A stretch of DNA of 64,000 nt from contig CAZDQL010000006.1 of assembly GCA_964507325.1 (NCBI GenBank), positions 1-64,000 of the forward strand. The letters are read 5' to 3'. Position numbers and translations under genes: made by a program. Under the pieces are notes generated by a model. That model made no database searches, was not told where the DNA came from, and worked only from the letters and a program-made list of their open reading frames with translations. Within the stretch, counting starts at the first letter, position 1. Every line of letters starts with the position of its first letter. Shown one piece after another: positions 26,193-35,020 of this stretch. This stretch comes from CAZDQL01 sp964507325. Its GTDB lineage: Bacteria; Planctomycetota; UBA1135; GCA-002686595.

Positions 26193-27611
26193 ATGATCTT
26201 CACCGAGCTGCGCTTCCCGCTCTTCTTCCTGGTGGTCTTCGGGATCCACTGGGCCCTGCGCGCCGAGCGCGGTCGCAAGCTGTGGCTCCTGGCGGCGAGC
26301 TACTTCTTCTACGCCGCCTGGGACTGGCGCTTCCTGTCGCTGATCCTGATCTCGACCCTGGTCGACTACACGGTGGGTCGGGCGCTCGATCCGGCGCGGG
26401 GCCCGGCCCCGACGGGGAGGGCGCGTCGCCGCTGGCTGCTCGCCAGCCTGGTGGTGAACCTGGGGCTGCTGGGGGTCTTCAAGTACTGCGACTTCTTCCT
26501 GAGCTCGGCGGCGGAGCTGCTGACCTGGTTCGGGGTCGAGCGCTCGGAGGGCAGCCTGTCGCTCGTGCTGCCGGTGGGGATCAGCTTCTACACCTTCCAG
26601 ACGATGAGCTACACGCTCGACGTCTACGCGGGTCGCATGCGCGCCCGTCGCTCGCTGCTCGACATGGCGCTCTTCGTGGCCTTCTTCCCCCAGTTGGTGG
26701 CAGGCCCGATCGTGCGCGCCGCGACCTTCCTGCCCCAGCTCGACCGCCGGCGGCGCTTCGCGGAGGTCCCGGTGCGAGCTGCCCTGGTGCTCTTCCTGGT
26801 GGGGTGCGTCAAGAAGGCCTGCGTCTCCGACAACCTGGCACCGGTGGTGGACGCCTACTTCGCCGCACCGGAGCTCTACGACGCGGCCAGCGCCTGGCTG
26901 GCGGTCCTCTTCTACGCGGTCCAGATCTACTGCGACTTCTCCGGCTACTCGGACATGGCGATCGCCTGCGCTGCGCTGCTCGGCTACCGCCTGTGCCTCA
27001 ACTTCAACTTCCCCTACTTCGCCACCAGCATCACCACCTTCTGGCGACGCTGGCACATCAGCCTGTCGAGCTGGCTGCGCGACTACCTCTACATCCCCCT
27101 CGGGGGCAACCGCCACGGTCGGCGCAAGGCGCGGCGCAACCTGATGTGGACGATGCTGCTCGGGGGGCTGTGGCACGGGGCCGCCTGGCGCTTCATCGTC
27201 TGGGGTGCGCTGCACGGGTTGGCGCTGGCCTGGGAGCGGGAGTGGGGGCGCTGGCGGCCGTCCAAGCAGGAGCGCTGGCGAGGGTGGTCGGTGCTCTCCA
27301 GCCTGGCGACCTTCTGGTGGGTCTGCCTGGCGTGGATCTTCTTCCGCGCTCAGGACTTCGGCGACGCCTGGGTGGCGACCCGCGCCTACGTCCTCTTCCA
27401 GAGTCCCGGGACCGAGAGCCTCGATCCGCGCCTCTTCCTGCTCTTCCCCGCCCTGGTGGCGGTGCACTGGAGCGAGTACCGCCGCGGCTGGACCGCGCTC
27501 GCCGAGCGCTTGCCACCCTGGGCCTTCTCCGTCGGCTACGCCCTGGCGGTCCACGCGGTGCTGCTCTTCTACCGGCCGAGCGCGCAGCCGTTCATCTACT
27601 TCCAGTTCTAG
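26193..27611 (+). CDS. MBOAT-family membrane O-acyltransferase (AlgI/DltB-like)
   Basis: The 472-residue protein has about eleven membrane segments and the MBOAT core FFWRRWHISLSSWLRDYLY-like stretch (here TTFWRRWHISLSSWLRDYLY), the GGNRHG loop and the catalytic His in GGLWHGAAW. It moves acyl groups, usually acetyl, across the membrane to an extracellular acceptor through its SGNH partner just upstream. The polymer cannot be named because no alginate, cellulose or teichoic-acid genes are nearby. Its stop overlaps the opposing VOC gene by 4 bases. Confidence 0.94.
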   Translation: MIFTELRFPLFFLVVFGIHWALRAERGRKLWLLAASYFFYAAWDWRFLSLILISTLVDYTVGRALDPARGPAPTGRARRRWLLASLVVNLGLLGVFKYCDFFLSSAAELLTWFGVERSEGSLSLVLPVGISFYTFQTMSYTLDVYAGRMRARRSLLDMALFVAFFPQLVAGPIVRAATFLPQLDRRRRFAEVPVRAALVLFLVGCVKKACVSDNLAPVVDAYFAAPELYDAASAWLAVLFYAVQIYCDFSGYSDMAIACAALLGYRLCLNFNFPYFATSITTFWRRWHISLSSWLRDYLYIPLGGNRHGRRKARRNLMWTMLLGGLWHGAAWRFIVWGALHGLALAWEREWGRWRPSKQERWRGWSVLSSLATFWWVCLAWIFFRAQDFGDAWVATRAYVLFQSPGTESLDPRLFLLFPALVAVHWSEYRRGWTALAERLPPWAFSVGYALAVHAVLLFYRPSAQPFIYFQF

Positions 27612-27997
27612 CTTGCGGAGTCCTGCTGCAGGTCCTGGAACAGCATCAGGGCGTTGCCGTCGGGATCGAAGAAGGTCGCCAGGCGCACCATCTTCGGGAT
27701 CTCCTGGGTGGGGCCGTCGAAGCGCACCTCGCGCGCTTCCAGGAGGGAGCGTGCGGCCTCGATGTCCTTGACACCGAAGGTGGGGACGGGCCCCGCGGCG
27801 ACCTGGGGGGACTCGACCTGGGAGAGGCCGACGTGGACGCCCGGGATCTCGGTGGCCAGCTCGCACCAGCCCATCTCGGCCAGGGAGTAGAGCGGGCGGA
27901 AGCCGAGCACGTTCGCGTACCAGGCCTGGGCGCGCTCCAGGTCGGAGACCTGGAAGGCGATCGTCAGTCCGCCGTCGTAGTTGAGGGGGGAGGTCAT
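27608..27997 (-). CDS. VOC-fold protein under divergent control with an HxlR-like regulator
   Basis: A 129-residue single VOC module: LTIAFQVSDLERAQAWYANVLGF at the start and ATFFDPDGNALMLFQD at the end are family hallmarks. The first metal-ligand His is replaced (TIAFQV), so metal binding is uncertain. The ATG at 27997 lies 6 bases after a TATACT box, with no ribosome site, suggesting a leaderless transcript. The divergent regulator at 28036 is the obvious controller, as in detoxification pairs. Substrate unknown. Confidence 0.9.
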   Translation of the reverse strand: MTSPLNYDGGLTIAFQVSDLERAQAWYANVLGFRPLYSLAEMGWCELATEIPGVHVGLSQVESPQVAAGPVPTFGVKDIEAARSLLEAREVRFDGPTQEIPKMVRLATFFDPDGNALMLFQDLQQDSAS

Positions 27998-28003
27998 CCA
28001 AAT

Positions 28004-28020
28004 AGTATAGGTGCTATACT
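28004..28020. promoter_or_regulatory. Palindrome carrying back-to-back -10 boxes and probable operator
   Basis: AGTATAG-GTG-CTATACT is a perfect 7-base inverted repeat in the 38-base gap between divergent genes. Each arm contains TATACT reading outward, so it supplies the -10 of both promoters; the symmetry also suits a dimeric regulator. It is the most AT-rich spot in the surrounding kilobases. Confidence 0.7.
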
Positions 28021-28035
28021 TTTAGACAGCGAGCG

Positions 28036-28605
28036 ATGATGACCCGCATTCTCGAGAGACCCCCCGTGCCCCTGACGCCGCTCTTCCACCACCGCTGGGT
28101 GGTCCCGGTGCTGGCCCAGCTCCACCGGGACGGCGGCGCCAAGGGGGTGACCCTCGTACGCCGGCTGGGGGCCAGCCGGGGGGCGGTCGGCGCGGCGCTG
28201 GAGCACGCCATCGAGCGCGGCTGGGTGCGGCGCAACCCCGGGTACGGTCACCCGCTGCGCCCCGAGTACCTGCTGACCGCGAAGGGGGAGCGCCTGGGAC
28301 CCGACTGCGCCCGCCTCTGCGATCGCCTCGGGGGGGGGGATCTCCGCGCGCTCGGACTGCGCAAGTGGTCCTTCTCCATCCTGGCGGGGCTCGGCGACGG
28401 CGCGCAACGCTTCAGCGATCTGAAGGCGCTCTCGGAAGGGGTCACCGACCGCGCCCTGGCTCTCGCCCTGCGCGATCTGGCGGCCGCCGGCCTGGTGCGG
28501 CGCGCAGTGGTCGCGGGGCGGCCCCCGGGGACGCGCTACCGGCTCACGGTGCGGGGGCGTGCCCTGGCGCGTCTGGCGGCGCGACTGCGCCAGTGCCTGG
28601 AGTGA
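28036..28605 (+). CDS. HxlR-like transcriptional regulator with two tandem winged-helix domains
   Basis: The 189-residue protein holds two similar halves. Residues about 15-88 read PLFHHRWVVPVLAQL, a winged-helix core and LTAKGERLGP. Residues about 106-185 read LRKWSFSILAGLGDG, FSDLKALSEGVTDRALALAL and LTVRGRALARL, the classic HxlR pattern. HxlR proteins normally have one such domain and dimerise, so this monomer could imitate a dimer. It is divergent from the VOC gene and probably binds the palindrome at 28004-28020, controlling both. Confidence 0.86.
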   Translation: MMTRILERPPVPLTPLFHHRWVVPVLAQLHRDGGAKGVTLVRRLGASRGAVGAALEHAIERGWVRRNPGYGHPLRPEYLLTAKGERLGPDCARLCDRLGGGDLRALGLRKWSFSILAGLGDGAQRFSDLKALSEGVTDRALALALRDLAAAGLVRRAVVAGRPPGTRYRLTVRGRALARLAARLRQCLE

Positions 28606-28618
28606 TGCGCGCCGGGGA

Positions 28619-29545
28619 TCAGGGGCTCTCCGCGGGCGGCGGGAGGGGCGTCTCCGCCTCGATGAAGACGCGCTTCACCTCCGGCAGGGCCTGCTTGATC
28701 TCGGCGTCGATGCTGGCGATGGCGCGCTCGATCGACTCGGTGGACTCCTCGTCCCGGAACTCGATGCTCAGGTTGACCAGGACAAACTCGGGCCCCATGT
28801 GCATCGTCAGCACCTCGTTCACGCGCCGCACGCGGGGGCGTGAGAGCGCCGCGGCCCGGATGCGCTGCACCGCCTCGGGGGAGGCGCTCTCGCCAATCAG
28901 CAGTCCCTTGGTCTCGTAGGCCAGCCAGATCGCCGTCACCGCCAAGATCAAGCCGATCACGATCGCCGCCGCGCCGTCGAGCCAGAGCAGGCCGGTGAAT
29001 TGGCTCAGGGCCACACCGGCGAAGGCGACCAGCAGCCCGAGCATCGCCGCCGAATCCTCGAAGAGGACGACGAACATGGAGGGATCCTTGCCGCGCTGGA
29101 CCGCCTCGAAGATGCCGTAGCGCCCCCGATGCGCCGAGAACTCTCGCCAGGCGAAGAACCAGGCGGCGCCCTCGAAGAGCATCGCCAGGCCGAGCACGAG
29201 GTAGTTCACGGTGGGGTTCTTGAGCTCGACGGGGTGCAGGACCCCGTGCACCCCCTCGTAGATCGAGACGCCGGCCCCCACGGCGAAGATCAGGATCGCG
29301 ACCACGAAGCTCCAGAAGTAGACCTCCTTACCGTGGCCGAACGGGAACTCGGCGTCCGGGGGACGGTTGGAGCGCGCCAGCCCGTGGAGCAGGAGCACCT
29401 GGTTGCCGGTGTCGACGAGGGAGTGGACCCCCTCGGAGAGCATCGCCGAGCTGCGGGTGATCAGGGCCGCCGCGAACTTGGTCACGGCGATCGCCCCGTT
29501 GCCGATCAGGGCGGCGTAGATAACCTTCTTCGAACCGGAAGCCAC
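28619..29545 (-). CDS. Cation diffusion facilitator transporter
   Basis: The 308-residue protein has six membrane segments, the helix-2 motif SEGVHSLVDTGNQ and the helix-5 motif FEDSAAMLG; the metal-site positions hold H and D residues. A cytoplasmic C-terminal domain follows from about residue 210. CDF proteins export divalent metals (Zn, Fe, Mn, Co) by proton antiport. The start is GTG 29545. No metal regulator is adjacent, so specificity is open. Confidence 0.93.
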   Translation of the reverse strand: MASGSKKVIYAALIGNGAIAVTKFAAALITRSSAMLSEGVHSLVDTGNQVLLLHGLARSNRPPDAEFPFGHGKEVYFWSFVVAILIFAVGAGVSIYEGVHGVLHPVELKNPTVNYLVLGLAMLFEGAAWFFAWREFSAHRGRYGIFEAVQRGKDPSMFVVLFEDSAAMLGLLVAFAGVALSQFTGLLWLDGAAAIVIGLILAVTAIWLAYETKGLLIGESASPEAVQRIRAAALSRPRVRRVNEVLTMHMGPEFVLVNLSIEFRDEESTESIERAIASIDAEIKQALPEVKRVFIEAETPLPPPAESP

Positions 29546-29692
29546 GAAAGCTAGCGTCCCATTTCGGGCGCTTTGTAGGTCCCGCTCGCGACGCCGACTA
29601 GCGTGCCCATCGGCCGCATTCTACGCAGGCCATGGGCGTGCTACTACCGTGGTACGCTCCTGGTCCGTGGCCCCCCAAGATCGTCCCCAGCC

Positions 29693-31954
29693 ATGCCCAC
29701 CACCCAGCGCAGCCTCTACCGAATCGTCCCCCTCCTCCTGATGGGGATCCTGGTCCCCCTCGCCGCCGCCCAGGACCGCGCCGGTCAGGGCCTCACTCGT
29801 GAGCAGATGTGGCGCGCACCCACGGACGAGGAGTGGGCGCGCCCCTGCCTGATCACCTGGCAGCGCTCCTGGGAGGATGCCCTGGCCGTGGCACAGGAGA
29901 CGGGCAAGCCGATCCTGGTGTGCGTCAACATGGACGGCGAGATCGCCAGCGAGCACTACGCGGGGGTGCGCTACCGCCAGCCGGAGATCGCGGCGCTCTA
30001 CGAGCCCTACGTGTGCGTGATCGCCTCGGTGTACCGTCACACTCCGCGCGACCACGACGACCAGGGGCGCCGCATACTCTGCCCGCGCTTCGGGAGCGTG
30101 ACCTGTGGAGAGCACATCTCCATCGAGCCGGGGCTCTTCGAGCAGTTCTTCGAGGACCAACGCGTCGCGCCGCGCCACATCGGCGTCGAGCTGGACAACC
30201 AGGAGATGTACGACGTCTTCTACGCCTACGACACCGACACGATCTTCAACGCGCTGCGCGAGGGGATCGCCGAGCGCGATGCGCCCCCCCCGACCCCGGG
30301 CCGCGGCGATCGCTCGCTGCTCGAGCGCGTGGCCAGCGCCGACATCCTGGACCGCGTCGCGGTGGAAGAGTCCTACCAGGAGGGGGACGCCGGCGTGCGC
30401 CGCGTGCTGCTGGAGACGACGGTCGCCCAGGGCAAGCAGGTCTCCCTCGAGCTCCTGCGGCTGGCGCTCTTCGGCTCCGATCCCGAGCTGGCGCGCATGG
30501 CGCGGCGGGCCCTGGCGAACTCCGACACCCAGGGCACGGTGGACCTGCTCTTCGAGACCCTGGGGCAGCCCCTGGAAGGGGGAGAGCGGGAGGCGCTGGT
30601 CTCCGCCCTCTTGGCCCTGGGCGAGCGCTCGCCCCGCGCGGCCGCCCTGGGGGCGGTCTACCGGGGCCTGACCACCGACTCGGAGGTGGTGGACGTGGCG
30701 CGCTGGACGGAGGCCCTCGCGGAGGCGGGAGAGTCCGCCACGGTGCCGGAGAGGGGGGCCCTGGAGGCGCGCCTCGACGCGGCGATCCAGGCCACCCAGG
30801 CCGACCCCGCTGACGGCCAGGCCTCCCTCGAGCTGGCCGAGGCGGCGCTCGCGCTGGCGATCGACCCCGGAACGACCGAGGTGGGGATCGGCGGAGAGCG
30901 GCGGCGCGCGCGTTTCGCGGAGTTCCTGCTCAAGGACGCGCGGCGGGCAGGCCTGGAGGCGGAACGGCTGGGGGTCGCCGGTTGGCGCGTGGATGCGGTG
31001 CTGGCGCTGGCCGCCCACTACCTGGGCGAAGGAGAGGAAGCGAGCACTCGAGTGGAGCAGGCCGCCCGCGCCCTGCCGGCGGGGGAGCGGAGCTGGAACG
31101 CCATGGCCACCCTGGCCCTCTTCGCCGAGGCGCGCCGCGAGGCGATCCGGCGCAGCGCCAACAGGCGCAAGATCTGGCCCGCCGAGTGGCTCTCCGATCT
31201 GGACGACGCCTACGAGGTGCTCGCCGCCCACCCCTGGGGACAGGACGGCCAGGCGGTGGCCCACTACGACTTCCTACGGCGCCTCGGGGCCCGTGGACCT
31301 GCGGCCCGCGTGTTGGACGCGGCCCTGATGCGCTTCCCCGAGTCCTGGGAGGTGCACCAGCGACTCAGGGACCAGGTCCTCGCCCAGCGCGGCTTCCGCG
31401 CCCTGGGCGGGTTGGAGGCGGTCTACGAGACGATGCTGGCGCGGGAGGACGCCTCGCCTAACCTGGAGTGGTTCGCGGGCTACGCCTCGCTGGTCGTGGC
31501 CGAGTTCCACCGCCGGGCCCGGCAGCCGGAGCAGGCCCTGGGCGCCTACGGGCGGGGGATCACCCACTTCGAGCTCGCCGCGACCGCCCGTCCGGAGACC
31601 CGGGAGTCGGCGGACCACTACGTGGCGGTGGCCCTGGCGGGGAGGGCGCGCATCGCCCTCGAGGCGGGGGACTACCCCGGGGCGCTGGCCGAGCTCCTGG
31701 CCTCCTTCGAGCGCAAGGAGGAGGCGGCCGCGGCCCTCGACGGCCTGGGCATCTCCGCGGTCGCCACGGCGCGCACCCTCGAGGAGCGCCTCAAGGAAGC
31801 GGGCCAAGCGGAGCTCCTGGCGGAGCTGCAAGCCGCCATCGAGGAGCTCGACCCCGAACTCCTGCGCCTGCCCGCCTTCGAGGCCCAGGGCCCTCCCCCG
31901 GACCGGCGTGGACAGGGCGGGCGGAGAGGTCGCCCGGGAAGGCAGGGGCGCTGA
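29693..31954 (+). CDS. Exported thioredoxin-like protein with long helical-repeat region
   Basis: The 753-residue protein has a signal peptide (residues 1-26), then a thioredoxin-like domain (about 50-170) opening with WEDALAVAQETGKPILVCV, the pattern of DUF255/thioredoxin_7 proteins, but without a CxxC (VNMDGEIAS stands there). Residues about 200-330 look like HEAT-type repeats, and the rest like TPR units up to a Gly/Arg/Pro-rich tail. It is probably a periplasmic scaffold or chaperone. The ATG at 29693 was chosen because it begins the signal peptide. No close relative is recognised. Confidence 0.82.
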   Translation: MPTTQRSLYRIVPLLLMGILVPLAAAQDRAGQGLTREQMWRAPTDEEWARPCLITWQRSWEDALAVAQETGKPILVCVNMDGEIASEHYAGVRYRQPEIAALYEPYVCVIASVYRHTPRDHDDQGRRILCPRFGSVTCGEHISIEPGLFEQFFEDQRVAPRHIGVELDNQEMYDVFYAYDTDTIFNALREGIAERDAPPPTPGRGDRSLLERVASADILDRVAVEESYQEGDAGVRRVLLETTVAQGKQVSLELLRLALFGSDPELARMARRALANSDTQGTVDLLFETLGQPLEGGEREALVSALLALGERSPRAAALGAVYRGLTTDSEVVDVARWTEALAEAGESATVPERGALEARLDAAIQATQADPADGQASLELAEAALALAIDPGTTEVGIGGERRRARFAEFLLKDARRAGLEAERLGVAGWRVDAVLALAAHYLGEGEEASTRVEQAARALPAGERSWNAMATLALFAEARREAIRRSANRRKIWPAEWLSDLDDAYEVLAAHPWGQDGQAVAHYDFLRRLGARGPAARVLDAALMRFPESWEVHQRLRDQVLAQRGFRALGGLEAVYETMLAREDASPNLEWFAGYASLVVAEFHRRARQPEQALGAYGRGITHFELAATARPETRESADHYVAVALAGRARIALEAGDYPGALAELLASFERKEEAAAALDGLGISAVATARTLEERLKEAGQAELLAELQAAIEELDPELLRLPAFEAQGPPPDRRGQGGRRGRPGRQGR

Positions 31955-31955
31955 C

Positions 31956-33200
31956 CTAGCGGGCGTAGAGCTGCACCAGGTTCGCCAGGGTGCAGGTCGC
32001 CAGCGCCATCCCGCGAGTGGAGACCCACTCCCGCGGGCCGTGGAAGTTGCCGCCCCCCGTGAAGATGTTGGGGGTGGGCAGGCCCATGGCGGTGAGCTGG
32101 GATCCGTCGGTGCCCCCGCGCACCGGCACGAGCTGCGGCTCGATGCCAGCCAGCTCGACCGCTCGGCGGAGGTGGACGGTGATCTCGGGGCGCTCGACGA
32201 GGGCCCCCGCCATGTTGCGGTACTGGGGGGTGATCTCCACCGAGACGCCCAGCCCCGGGTGCTCCGCCTCCAGCGCCTCGGCGATGGCGCACAGGCGCGT
32301 CCCCCGGCGGGCGAGGATCTCGTCGTCGAAGTCGCGCAGGATCACCTGCACGCGGGCGCTGGCGGCGTTGCCGGAGACGTCGGTGGCGTGGAAGAACCCC
32401 TCGCGTCCCTCGGTGCACTCGGGAGACTCCGCCAGCGGCAGGCGCGCGAGGAACTTCCCCAGGGCGGTGAGCGCGTTGACGAGCTTCCCCTTGGCCCAGC
32501 CGGGGTGCACCGAGACCCCCTCGAAGCACACCACCGCCTTGTCGGCGGAGAAGGTCTCCGTCGAGAGCTCGCCGGCGAAGCCCCCGTCGACGGTGAAGGC
32601 GACCGGGGCGTCGAAGGCCTCCAGGGGGAAGCGGTGCGCGCCGCGGCCGACCTCCTCGTCGGGGGTGAAGGCGATCCGGATGTCGGGGCGCTGGATCTCG
32701 GGGTGAGCCAGCAAGAGCTCCACCAGGGCCACGATCGACGCGATCCCCGCCTTGTCATCCGCCCCGAGCAGGGTGGTGCCGTCGGAGGTGACCAGGGTGT
32801 CCCCGCGGCAGTCGGCGAGCTCCGGACAGTCGGCCGGATCGAGCACCACCCCGCCGGCCAGCTCGATCGGACCGCCGTCGTAGTCCTGGTGCAGTCGCGG
32901 CTCGATCCCGGCCCCGGGGAAGGCGGGGGAGGTGTCGAGGTGCGCGCAGAGGCCGACGACCCCGGGAGCGTTGCCCGGGAACTCCGCCAGGAGGTAGCCG
33001 TTTTCGTCCACCTCCACCCGGGGCAGGCCCAACTCGGCGAGCTCCTCGCGCAGCCGCTGCGCGAGCTCGAGCTGGCCGCGGGTGCTCGGGCAGGTGGTGC
33101 AGGCCTCGTCGGAGGTGGTGTCGACGCGCACGTAGTTGAGGAATCGTTCGATGAGGCGCGTCTCGGCGAGGATCTGGGCGGGGTCGTCGAAGGCGTGCAC
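31956..33200 (-). CDS. pepT: Peptidase T (tripeptide aminopeptidase)
   Basis: A 414-residue M20 metallopeptidase with GLCAHLDTSPAFPG (first zinc ligand), LLGADDKAGIASIV and FTPDEEVGRGAH (catalytic Glu and zinc ligand) and RGGTDGSQL late in the chain. PepT removes N-terminal residues from tripeptides in the cytoplasm. The start is GTG 33200, with AGGAG 8 bases upstream and a TATCCT box at 33233-33238 on the minus strand. Its stop is 1 base from the stop of the thioredoxin-like gene. Confidence 0.95.
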   Translation of the reverse strand: MHAFDDPAQILAETRLIERFLNYVRVDTTSDEACTTCPSTRGQLELAQRLREELAELGLPRVEVDENGYLLAEFPGNAPGVVGLCAHLDTSPAFPGAGIEPRLHQDYDGGPIELAGGVVLDPADCPELADCRGDTLVTSDGTTLLGADDKAGIASIVALVELLLAHPEIQRPDIRIAFTPDEEVGRGAHRFPLEAFDAPVAFTVDGGFAGELSTETFSADKAVVCFEGVSVHPGWAKGKLVNALTALGKFLARLPLAESPECTEGREGFFHATDVSGNAASARVQVILRDFDDEILARRGTRLCAIAEALEAEHPGLGVSVEITPQYRNMAGALVERPEITVHLRRAVELAGIEPQLVPVRGGTDGSQLTAMGLPTPNIFTGGGNFHGPREWVSTRGMALATCTLANLVQLYAR

Positions 33201-33339
33201 GGCGGGCTCCTGGAGGGGGACGGGGGGGGCCCAGGATAGCGCGCCCCGCTCCCTATGAACTCATCGCCCGGGACACTAACGTGCTGCCGCCGAACTGGCG
33301 CCTTCCCCCTTCCCCACCCCTCGCGTCGAGGAGTCCGCG

Positions 33340-34989
33340 ATGACTGAGTTGGCCGGTCTGTCCGTCGAAATGAGCGACATGGTGCTCGAGACCCTGCGTC
33401 AGGTCTTCGAGCAGGACCTCCCCGAGGCGCGCAGCCTCGAGCTGGACGCGAAGCACGAGTTCCCCGAGGCGCTGGTGCGCAAGCTGCTCTCCCCCGACGT
33501 GGGCTTGCAGCTCGTCTTCCTCCCCGAGGAGGTGGGGGGGCTCGGAGGAGGTGCGCGGGACGTGTGCCGCCTCTCGGAAACGATGGCGGAGGTCGACCTG
33601 GGCGTGGCCACCGCCTTCCTGGCGATCTTCCTCGGCACCGACCCGATCCTGGTGGCGGGGACGGAAGAGCAGCGCGAGCGCTGGTTGACCCGCATCGCCG
33701 AAGAGGGATTGATCGTGGCCTACGGCGTGACCGAACCCGGGGCGGGCAGCAACATCGGAGCCCTGCTGACGACTGCGGAGCCGATCACCGACGCCGCAGG
33801 CGAAGTCACCTCCTACCGCTTGAACGGAGTCAAGCAGTTCATCACCAACGGCGGCGTGGCGGACCTCTACACCGTCATGGCCAAGACCCCCGAGGGAGCG
33901 AGCTTCTTCGTGATCGAGGGGGGAGTCCCGGGCTTCAGCGCGGGCAAGCCGGAGGACAAGCACGGCATCCGCGCCTCCGACACCTGCAGCCTGTTCCTGG
34001 AGGACGTGGAGGTGCCCGCCTCCCACCTGCTCGGCGGCATGGCCGGACGCGGGCTCGTCCAGGCCAGCGCGGTCTTCGGCTACACGCGCCTCATGGTGGG
34101 GGCCTTCGGTCTCGGTGCGGGGCAAGCGGCCCTCGACCGGGCGGTGGAGTACGCGCGCACCCGCGTCCAGGCGGGCACGCCGCTGATCGAGAAGCAGGGC
34201 TACGTCTTCAAGCTCCTGGTGCCCCACTGGATCGACCTGGCTGCCGGGCGCGCCTACGTGCACGAGATCGCCGGCCGCATCGACGCCGGCGAGGAGGACC
34301 TGCACGTGGAGGGCTCGGTCGCCAAGTTGTGGGCCACCGAGGCGGGCAATCGGGCGGCGGACGCCGCCCTCCAGGCGCTGGGGGGGTACGGCTACACGCG
34401 CGAGTACATGGTCGAGAAGATCCGGCGCGACGTGCGCATCACGAACATCTACGAGGGCACCAGCGAGATCCAGCAGAGCATCGTCTCGACCTACCGCTGG
34501 AAGGGCACCGTGCGCTCGAAGGGGGCCTTCTACGGGGAGCTGGCGGCCGAGATGGACCAGCTCGCGGCCGGGCACCCGGAGCTGGGGGCCGACCGGGTGG
34601 CCGCGGCGCTGCGGGGCTTGTCGCAGGTGATCCTCCACTGCCACCGGGCCAAGACCACCCGCCAACAGGCGGCGATGTTCACCCTGGCGGACCTCGCCAC
34701 CCGGGCTGAGGTGGCGGTCGCCTTCGGACGCGCCGTGGCTGCCGCCGAAGGCGGCACGGCCGCCCGCGCCGCCGCCTGTCGTGTCTTCGCCCGCGCCACC
34801 CTGGCCGAGGTGCGTAGTGGGGCGCGGCTGCTCACGACCGGCTTCCTCGAGGCGGGGGACGAGGCGGGCTGGGGGGCCGCGGCGGAGCTCTGCGACGGAA
34901 TCGGCGCCGAACTTGACGCCGCACGGCTGGCTGGCACCTGGCAGGATATGACGCTCGTCGCCGAAGCGTTGCGCAGCGGCGACCTCTGA
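33340..34989 (+). CDS. Acyl-CoA dehydrogenase with C-terminal extension
   Basis: The 549-residue protein has the FAD/substrate motif YGVTEPGAGSNIGA, the GIRASDTCSLFLEDV segment and the C-terminal signature YTREYMVEKIRRDVRITNIYEG, with the expected helical domains. It is longer than short/medium-chain enzymes by about 150 residues and resembles ACAD9/VLCAD-like proteins. It oxidises acyl-CoA to enoyl-CoA with an electron-transfer flavoprotein. An alanine-aminotransferase-like gene starts 31 bases later, probably in the same transcript. Confidence 0.93.
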   Translation: MTELAGLSVEMSDMVLETLRQVFEQDLPEARSLELDAKHEFPEALVRKLLSPDVGLQLVFLPEEVGGLGGGARDVCRLSETMAEVDLGVATAFLAIFLGTDPILVAGTEEQRERWLTRIAEEGLIVAYGVTEPGAGSNIGALLTTAEPITDAAGEVTSYRLNGVKQFITNGGVADLYTVMAKTPEGASFFVIEGGVPGFSAGKPEDKHGIRASDTCSLFLEDVEVPASHLLGGMAGRGLVQASAVFGYTRLMVGAFGLGAGQAALDRAVEYARTRVQAGTPLIEKQGYVFKLLVPHWIDLAAGRAYVHEIAGRIDAGEEDLHVEGSVAKLWATEAGNRAADAALQALGGYGYTREYMVEKIRRDVRITNIYEGTSEIQQSIVSTYRWKGTVRSKGAFYGELAAEMDQLAAGHPELGADRVAAALRGLSQVILHCHRAKTTRQQAAMFTLADLATRAEVAVAFGRAVAAAEGGTAARAAACRVFARATLAEVRSGARLLTTGFLEAGDEAGWGAAAELCDGIGAELDAARLAGTWQDMTLVAEALRSGDL

Positions 34990-35020
34990 AGGCTGGAAGC
35001 CCGCGAGGCGGAGGTTCGAC

